Origin: Sphaerosporella brunnea
Lineage: Eukaryota > Ascomycota > Pezizomycetes > Pezizales > Pyronemataceae
Assembly: GCA_008704415.1 (NCBI GenBank)
Contig: VXIS01000118.1
Coordinates: forward strand, 59,645 to 123,644
Reading direction: 5' to 3'
DNA: 64,000 nucleotides
The translations under genes were made by a program, and so were the position numbers. Below, piece by piece: positions 57,933 through 64,000 of this stretch (within the stretch, counting starts at the first letter, position 1; the number at the start of each line of letters is the position of its first letter). The notes beneath the pieces are model-generated. The model did no database searches. It was not told where the DNA came from and saw nothing but the letters and a program-made list of their open reading frames with translations.

Positions 57933-59087
57933 CTACGGCTTCCAGTCGGCATAGTCGCTATCGTCTCCACTGGAGACATCCACATCACTTGACGAAGCCG
58001 GGGAAGGCGGACCCACTGAGACCCCGACCGAGTCTGTTGGCCAAGTTCGCGCCAGTTGACGTGTGAATACGTCGTCCACCATTTCGTGAAGTCGCTCGAA
58101 CGATACAAAGGCCTCAGTGAGCAGCATGTGCTCAGGCAGATCCGGATGGTTGATGTCCTTCCACCTAATGGAAAAGCCATCGACCGACTGCTGTGGCCAG
58201 ATGGGAGTGGGTGGGACCGGCATGGAGAGCCGGCGCTGCAGGGTGCCTTCGGGCAGCGTGATCAACTCGGAAGAGAAGACGCTGATGGTCGCGAGGACGT
58301 ATTTTCCCGGCCGTTGAAGAATGAGATCATCCGCAGGGTCGCAAAGGAGGTCGGGCTCCTTGCGGAGACGGCGGGCTATGTTGCGTTCAGCTTGTTCTTT
58401 GGTAGAGACCTTTGATCTTGCTTCTCCAGCATCGCGTAAACGGCGCATCTCCGCTTTAACCAAGGCCTTCCGCCGACTGTGTTGCTTGGGCCGAACAATA
58501 TCACGGTTGAATTGAACGCTGGTAAGCATGTTGAGGCACACGCCATAGCGAATAGCTCCCAAGGTACCAAGCATGTATGTCCGCATTTTCTCCTGAATGT
58601 GGGCGGTTGACTCGGAGTTGGCTACCTCAACGACCAGCCACGTTACATCGTAATTTTCGAAGGTCAAAGACCCATCGGGGCTGAACTCGAAGCGTTCGCC
58701 TGCATAATTGCAGGATACGCTTGCGCTGTGGCAGGATCTAATCACGGTTGCGGGCCAGGCAGCGGGGAGAAACGAAGGCGACCGAACGGCGGCCTTTATT
58801 TCGTCCATGATAGAGTCGGCAATGATCTCGTGGAATCTGTTCGGAGCGGGCATGACAGCAAGCACCCAGTCGGTCGCGGTGCTCACTGTGCAGCCCAACG
58901 TTTTGGCGAGACGCGATCGGGATGGACATAGCTCGCAGCGAGCGCGAACTTTGCGCCAGAGGTCGTTAGCCACTCGGTCGTATTCTTCGGCGCTGGCGAC
59001 GGAAATGGTGACAGGCTCGCGAGAGACGCGGTGTCGGAGCACGGTATCAACGGCGTCGTGCGTGTTGAGCGCGGCTGATCGGTACAT
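57933..59087 (-). CDS. PD-(D/E)XK nuclease-like (Uma2-type) fungal protein, 384 aa, intact
   Basis: Single exon with a start in ideal context (TCACCATG at 59087). Residues 131-175 hold the recognisable core: FSPDGSL (D138), a beta strand LVVEVANSES with E154, then an amphipathic helix HIQEKMRTYMLG. This is the arrangement of Uma2-like restriction-endonuclease folds common in fungal genomes (PDxx...VVEVxxS...Y). The usual lysine after the glutamate is replaced (E-V-A), which many fungal members also show, so catalysis is uncertain. Residues 85-120 carry an upstream helix region (FHEIIADSIMDEIK). A charged coiled-coil-like stretch lies near 205-250 (EMRRLRDAGEARSKVSTKEQ). The end is serine/aspartate-rich. 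Substrate and role are unknown. Confidence 0.8.
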   Translation of the reverse strand: MYRSAALNTHDAVDTVLRHRVSREPVTISVASAEEYDRVANDLWRKVRARCELCPSRSRLAKTLGCTVSTATDWVLAVMPAPNRFHEIIADSIMDEIKAAVRSPSFLPAAWPATVIRSCHSASVSCNYAGERFEFSPDGSLTFENYDVTWLVVEVANSESTAHIQEKMRTYMLGTLGAIRYGVCLNMLTSVQFNRDIVRPKQHSRRKALVKAEMRRLRDAGEARSKVSTKEQAERNIARRLRKEPDLLCDPADDLILQRPGKYVLATISVFSSELITLPEGTLQRRLSMPVPPTPIWPQQSVDGFSIRWKDINHPDLPEHMLLTEAFVSFERLHEMVDDVFTRQLARTWPTDSVGVSVGPPSPASSSDVDVSSGDDSDYADWKP

Positions 59088-60440
59088 GGTGAGGGATGAG
59101 GCTGTACGCGGTGGGTGGAGAGCTTTGGATTGTTCGAAGTACGGGTGGAAGTGGGGGGGGTGAGTGACGGGGAGAAGTCTGGGACGATATATGTCGACCG
59201 GGTAAGTAACGGATCTCGCTTAGTCAAACCGCCGGGGGCGCAACACCGCGGCCTAATCCGCAAAAATGACACTACCGGAGGCGGAGTGTTTAGCTGTGAT
59301 TGTGTGGCGCATTGTGGAGGAGCGTAGTGGCAGGTGATAGAATGCTATGGAATTGTATACCGTGCGGGTCAAATTACAACGAGTGCTTGCTGTGAATCGA
59401 CGCGTGACCTCATCCTCAGAAATGCGCCCATCCTCCACCGCGCGCAACGTGTCCACCACCGTCCAACCACCCAGATTCACTACCCCCCGATATCGCCGCC
59501 CGTGTCACTATCTGGATATACATTGAGCAACGCGCGCGCGCTGTGGCTCTCATGGTGGTGCCCGGAGGCGCAACCCGAAGATTTTTCCTCCCACCGGCTG
59601 AGTGGTTAGTGGAGGAGCTGTAACAGTGAATAAAAACAACTGCGCCGTGTTTCACACACATACGCCCTGACTGCAACGTACATATCACCTCATATTAAGT
59701 GGCGCTGTACGAATGACTGCTCACCACACGCATGCTCACTTGTGATTAGGAATGGACGAAGTACCGCCGGATACGACCGGGACGGTAGGCTTGATCATCG
59801 AACAAAGCGCTGACTGCGTCTCGCCATTGCGCGATGCAACCCGCGCCCTGAGTCTTTTTATGGAATTCGCGTTAACCGTGTGCCGGCTGCCAACAGGTAG
59901 TTGCAGCATCGGCAAGATATCGCTTTTCCTATGCCAGGGGTTCAAGACTACGAACCACCACCACCACGGTGTAAAGACCTGGTAGGGAAGGGGCTCGAAA
60001 TGTGCTGCGAAGCGGTCTACGGCGACGCTGAGCACAATTTCGAACTGTGCGTATACTTCGATGCGGTCACGGACGAGAGTACGATCAGGATAGAGCAAAA
60101 CGTTGTGGTGACACGTATCTTGTAACGTACAGTGACAAGCTGACACGTCATTGTTAAGGAACTGCGTCGGGTGGACAGAGAATGTTGCGGAGAGAGTGAC
60201 CTGAGCGTGCGAACCATGGCGAGTGTGCTATTGCCTTTCCGTGGCCCTCGCCCGAGCATTGCAGAGCGGTTATGCGCACAATAATGATAAATAACATCCG
60301 CGGCTCCATCATCAGAACAATATCTACTCGTCGCCGTTCCAGTTCTTGAATATTCGCCATGCAGTAACGGTAAAGATCTTGTTTTTTATTGTCGGGCGAC
60401 TCACCAAACGATAACGAGCCCAACAAAACTTACATTTGTT
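59088..60440. other. Intergenic stretch, nothing firm
   Basis: The first part is the promoter side of the nuclease-like gene. A GGGTAAGTAACGGA 14-mer at about 59199-59212 also occurs in the SINE-like unit at 60479-60492. Open frames are under 140 codons. Confidence 0.4.
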
Positions 60441-60458
60441 GGAGGAGCAAAAGATCAA

Positions 60459-60653
60459 CCAGCGCCCGAGGACCATCCGGGTAAGTAACGGAGTCTCTAC
60501 GCTGTGGGATTGATCCCCAAGCTTGCTAGGCTTGTAACCCCGCGGAAGTCGGGTAACTCCCGATGAACCTACCGATTTCACCGGGAGTTGAACCGTCATC
60601 CTTCCGCGCTCATGGTTTCATATGGCGTGCGTCTATCCAACTACACCACGAGC
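60459..60653 (-). ncRNA. SINE-like unit with tRNA-type head
   Basis: On the minus strand the unit starts GCTCGTGGTGTAGTTGGATAG with an A box (TGGTGTAGTTGG, plus-strand 60637-60648) and has a B box GGTTCAACTCC (60584-60594). The head can pair GCTCGTGG with CCATGAGC but does not fold as a tRNA. The body reaches CCGTTACTTACCCGGATGG, whose continuation resembles 24991-25027. This suggests a tRNA-derived SINE family with at least one other decayed copy. No tail or target duplication could be set. Confidence 0.5.
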
Positions 60654-61132
60654 ATCTGGGCTGATATTGTTTGTGCTAGGCACACCATGTACCTCACCGC
60701 GCCAGCGAGACACAGTGCCACCAACCGCGCGCGCGATCAGCATAATCATCACTATCGCTACGACGATAAGCCAGTCAACCAGCGCACAATGCGGAATACG
60801 AGGAACGCATTGGAACTATATACCCTAGCCCAGGCAACTGCAATTATTGTACTGACATTTCAGGCCTTTTGTGCCCCTACCATATTGAGCCCTCTTGTTC
60901 AACGCCACTTTCTGTTTCCTTCGTACATGGCTGATATTACCCAACCTAGGATGAGGCTTCCTTGTCACGTACGCTACCGTATGCTAGCGTTCCGATCGGT
61001 TCCCAGTCCATGCCTAGACGCAATAGAGTGCCGTGCAATGATGCCTGAGCCAGCGGATATAAAAGCACGGCACGTGGTGCAGGCCTTTTGATCCACGTGG
61101 CTGAATGGCGATCGCTGTCAATTTCCGGCGCA
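60654..61132. other. Short stretch between SINE-like unit and Copia relic
   Basis: No gene recognised; the 167-codon plus frame from 60588 starts inside the SINE-like unit. Confidence 0.4.
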
Positions 61133-61325
61133 TGTTGAGTTACAAACCGATCGGAGACATGCACATTCTACCAGAGCCACAGGAATCCTCACTCGCCTGC
61201 TCCCCCGAACCAATTCCCCATTCCCAGCCAACAGTATCTCTGTGGATTTGTATAAATCAGTATCAACAGACGTTCGCGCCGTTCAAAACACGATGATCCT
61301 TCAGGTTCTATCCATCTCGTGAACA
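61133..61325 (+). repeat. Probable 5' LTR of a Copia relic
   Basis: Ends CTCGTGAACA directly before the primer site, so the 3' boundary is firm. The start TGTTGAGTTAC at 61133 is the best TG choice, giving 193 bp, near the 209-210 bp of the other Copia LTRs. A TATAAAT box lies near 61252. Confidence 0.5.
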
Positions 61326-61342
61326 GGTTATGAGCCCGGCGC
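61326..61342 (+). other. Copia primer-binding site, half-tRNA type
   Basis: GGTTATGAGCCCGGCGC is complementary, with one mismatch, to the anticodon arm and adjoining bases of initiator tRNA-Met (GCGCTGGGCTCATAACC). The same 12-base core follows the LTR at 24045-24253. It supports internal cleavage of the tRNA primer as in Drosophila copia. Confidence 0.8.
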
Positions 61343-62540
61343 TACGGCTTCGATAAGAACAGACAACCCGAGGAAGAGACGCGACGACGAAGGTCGACAC
61401 AGGCGCCGCAGACCCAAAAAGAGAAGTCGCGACAAGGTCGGAAAAAACGAACTGTTTGCATATACAGCTGGAGCTGCTACGGACAAGTTTGAGCGGCGGA
61501 ACCATCAAGTTGTGGGGGTTAAGACAACTGGAGCTTGGAGGATCCTTTACGGACCGAGAAGAAATGACTTTGGCTCAACGAAAACCTGGAGCTGTGGGTG
61601 TAAGCAGCGAGAGCTTGACGGAGCTTTCACAGACGGCGAACGATATCAGCTCGACGAGACCCTCAAGCTGTGAGGGGACGACAACTGGAGATTGACGAAT
61701 CTTTTGCGAAGCAACAGCGAAGAGTCGAAGACGACGTGGCGCCGCAACGGTGCTGTTGCTCCAATGCAAACGCACGAAAGCAAGCGGTCCGACCTGCTGG
61801 AATTGCGGAGAAACGGGGCCTATCGGACGCTTCTGCGACAAGAAACACGGAACTGAGTTGAGCTGGAATGAAGGGATGTCTGAAGCTGAAACTGAATGGA
61901 AGGACGATCCGCTGGCGGCCACTGGTTTTGCTTGAGAAGTCGGTCCCAGGAGTGAAGCACAGCGGACGACGCTGGTTTAACAACGGAAGCCAGTTTATCG
62001 TAAACAGGCTGCATCTGAAGGCGTCCATTCGGCTCCAGGACTCTACTACAACGACAACGCTTTGCTCAAACCTTTACGTCGACGACATCTTGATCGCAGC
62101 ACCGCAACACCAATTGGAGCTGCTTTGCGAGGAATTCAGGAGACGATTCCAGCCAAAAAGGGGAGTGATAGGGGAGCTGGCGTTTACCTACGTCAGATTG
62201 GTGATTCTGCGCGATCGCGAAAACCGTCACATAAGGATATCCCTAGGCAGCGTATATAACGAAAGTCCTGACCAGATTCGGAAGGGAGGATAGTTCGAGG
62301 AAGGTGCTACCGATGCAAAGCAACTGGCGACCCCACGAGCGACGTGACGAAGAAGAAGAATGCGACGAGACATTTGAGGATTCGCTATCATGCTTTCCGC
62401 GACCACATCGAATCCGGAGATCTCACGCTGGAGCACGTCACCAGTCAAGAGCAGTTGGCCGATGGCTTGCCAAAGTCGCTAGGAAAGCGTATAAGGATAC
62501 GCAGTTCATGCTCGGATAGCGGCAGTGTTGAGATATAGCG
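61343..62540 (+). pseudogene. Copia element body with large deletions: gag tail, reverse transcriptase core, RNase H end
   Basis: Pieces follow the Copia order in changing frames. A Gag-end zinc knuckle CWNCGETG..RFC (about 61797-61840) has the usual histidine replaced by proline. A reverse transcriptase fragment (61868-62293) has KHSGRRWFN and the active-site box LYVDDILIAAP. The RNase H end (62344-62490) has HIESGDLTLEHVTSQEQLADGL. Protease, integrase and much of reverse transcriptase and RNase H are deleted. A diverged duplication of about 48 bp (near 61505 and 61663) lies in the Gag part. TGTTGAGATATAG at about 62526 may start a 3' LTR but does not match the 5' one. Inactive. Confidence 0.82.
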
Positions 62541-64000
62541 TGTGCGTCACTCTAGACTCTGTATATGGCGTGCGATAGTTCTGAAGTTACCCGCTTGGCC
62601 CCGTGCGAGGTATCGTGGACTCCATAGCTGTTGCTGCAGTCGGTCACGTAGTTGCTCCCACATGGAGACAGTAGCAAATCGGGAGATATATACCGTTCGA
62701 AATTGCAGCTGCCTCAGGGGGCCTTAATCGGGTCTGGCTCATGGTTATATGTGAAGCGATTTAGTAACCATTACGGTGCTCAGCGTCACCCGTGGCACGC
62801 ATGTGTGGTTGGGGCTCACATCCGGTTTCTCGACAGAGTGGATGGCGTTTGATGGAACGAATGCTCTCGGCTCAAGCGTGGCTCAACCCTGCGCATTGCG
62901 CACAGTGGCAGTGCTAAACAGCGGTTCTCCCCGCTGCGAGAGTTTCGCATGGACTCAACGGCCACGACGAAGGTTCCGATCCAGTTCAATGTTCACACGG
63001 GCGAGCCTTCCAAGCTGCGCAGAATTGGCAAGATCGACACCCGGGCTAACGATGGCTGGCACTGGCGATCGCAGGCCGCTGGTTGGAGAACGCTGTTTGC
63101 TACTAAGAGGCTCCGCCGAAGTGAATGAATCAGCGTTTCTGTTCAAACGTTGATGTCAAGTTCCACAAACGTCACCCGACGAACACAGTTGATACTTGGA
63201 AAGCAGGTGATATACAGCCAATAGCGACTGCTTGTCGTCAGCCGTGGCTGGCTCAGAGAGCAGCAGCTTGTTCCTACTACCCGATCATGACGTTTGACCA
63301 TTTGGCTACGTGCACCAAAAGCTCGTGCTCTTGGTCTGCACCTTGGAATTCACAGAATCACAGTCCCACGCCACTGGCTTTTCGCGAACACCCACCACTG
63401 TTTTAAAACACTTTGAATCACGACCGAACCGTTGTTTGCTAACGACTGCACGCTCCCTTCACGCGCTGCAGAACGGGAACCTCTCGACACCGAACTCCGA
63501 GGCACCGCCCGTGTGAGTCCATACATTTGTCTTGCACTACCTAGCAAAGCCAACATTCGAACCAGCAGCATGGCCTTCCCTATGGCCCTACCCCACGTTC
63601 CTTGTTGATGCGCGGCGAATCACTCCTCTTTCGAGCAGCGACGGTGCTGTGGCTGCCGCAGAGGATAGAGTGCCGTCCACTTGGTTGGCGTAGCGTCTTG
63701 GCAAGCCTTAGCAAATGGCCAATTGTCGTGGCCCGTTACTACCAGGAGTCCACATCTGGGGTCGTGTATCTGTGACACTACGATTCAGTAATCTCATAAG
63801 TGGTGGTGTTCACACACAGTCTCAACGCCGCCTGGCTCTGTGGCGGTCCTCGGAGCCAAACCCTAGCTGCAGCCCGTTTGCAACACCTCCCCATCGTGAT
63901 AATCTTTGTCGGAAATTCTGTCTGTGGTGCGCAGTCCCCGGTAGATATCGGCCTGGAGATAAAAATACAGGCTGATGTGTATCGAGGCGTTGGGACTACG
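62541..64000. other. Terminal stretch, no gene recognised
   Basis: Frames of 60-125 codons on both strands without motif. The first 200 bases may include the 3' LTR of the Copia relic. No family A to E repeat end was found. Confidence 0.4.

Noticed and set aside
60588..61091. 167-codon plus frame
   Set aside because: It begins inside the SINE-like unit and has no recognisable domain.
62526..62720. 3' LTR of the second Copia relic starting TGTTGAG
   Set aside because: Only the first seven bases agree with the proposed 5' LTR and no end could be set, so it is mentioned but not annotated as an LTR.

Overview
The window looks like gene-poor, transposon-rich DNA from a filamentous fungus, most likely an ascomycete of the Pezizomycotina. 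The phylum is an inference. Supporting signs are short introns with GTATAT/GTATGT donors, GCTAAC branch points and CAG acceptors; several F-box/ankyrin-type genes; a fungal-type PD-(D/E)XK (Uma2-like) protein; and Copia and hAT elements. I see no bacterial operons, rRNA or CRISPR array. Repeat copies are not obviously stripped of C:G pairs, so strong RIP is not evident by eye.

Layout. 0-5 kb: two non-autonomous hAT-like repeats flank an F-box/ankyrin-like gene with a well-formed intron and one internal frameshift. 6.2-7.5 kb: an F-box plus ankyrin-repeat gene on the minus strand, disturbed by one extra base in a C6 run. 11-20 kb: a hAT deletion derivative with an exact 8-bp target duplication and a transposase C-terminus, a decayed relative of the first F-box gene, a 1.1-kb GC-rich hAT-like element, and a hAT-like element carrying a 1-kb insertion with a Pol III-type tRNA-like unit. 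22.5-24.3 kb: a small hAT with an exact duplication beside a truncated Copia element (LTR, half-tRNA primer site, gag). 26-37 kb: more repeat copies, a partial spliced gene, a second hAT derivative with exact duplication, a small intact gene and a MITE with about 33-bp inverted repeats. 38.9 kb: a tRNA-like unit. 42-44.4 kb: an F-box gene split by a third hAT derivative; removing the element plus one duplication restores the frame. 45-50 kb: a 206-bp tandem repeat, another F-box relic and a solo Copia LTR. 53-64 kb: a minisatellite-like hAT fragment, a short F-box-like gene with an intron, a hAT transposase C-terminal relic, an intact 384-aa nuclease-fold gene, a SINE-like unit and a decayed Copia element with another half-tRNA primer site.

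How it fits together. At least five families of small elements with hAT-type ends occur here. Three copies have perfect 8-bp target duplications, and related copies keep only the two ends of a transposase frame. They therefore look like internal-deletion derivatives moved in trans. The host genes that can be recognised belong mainly to a fast-decaying F-box/ankyrin family, caught at several stages of loss. Most remaining DNA shows only short, overlapping open frames that I cannot assign.
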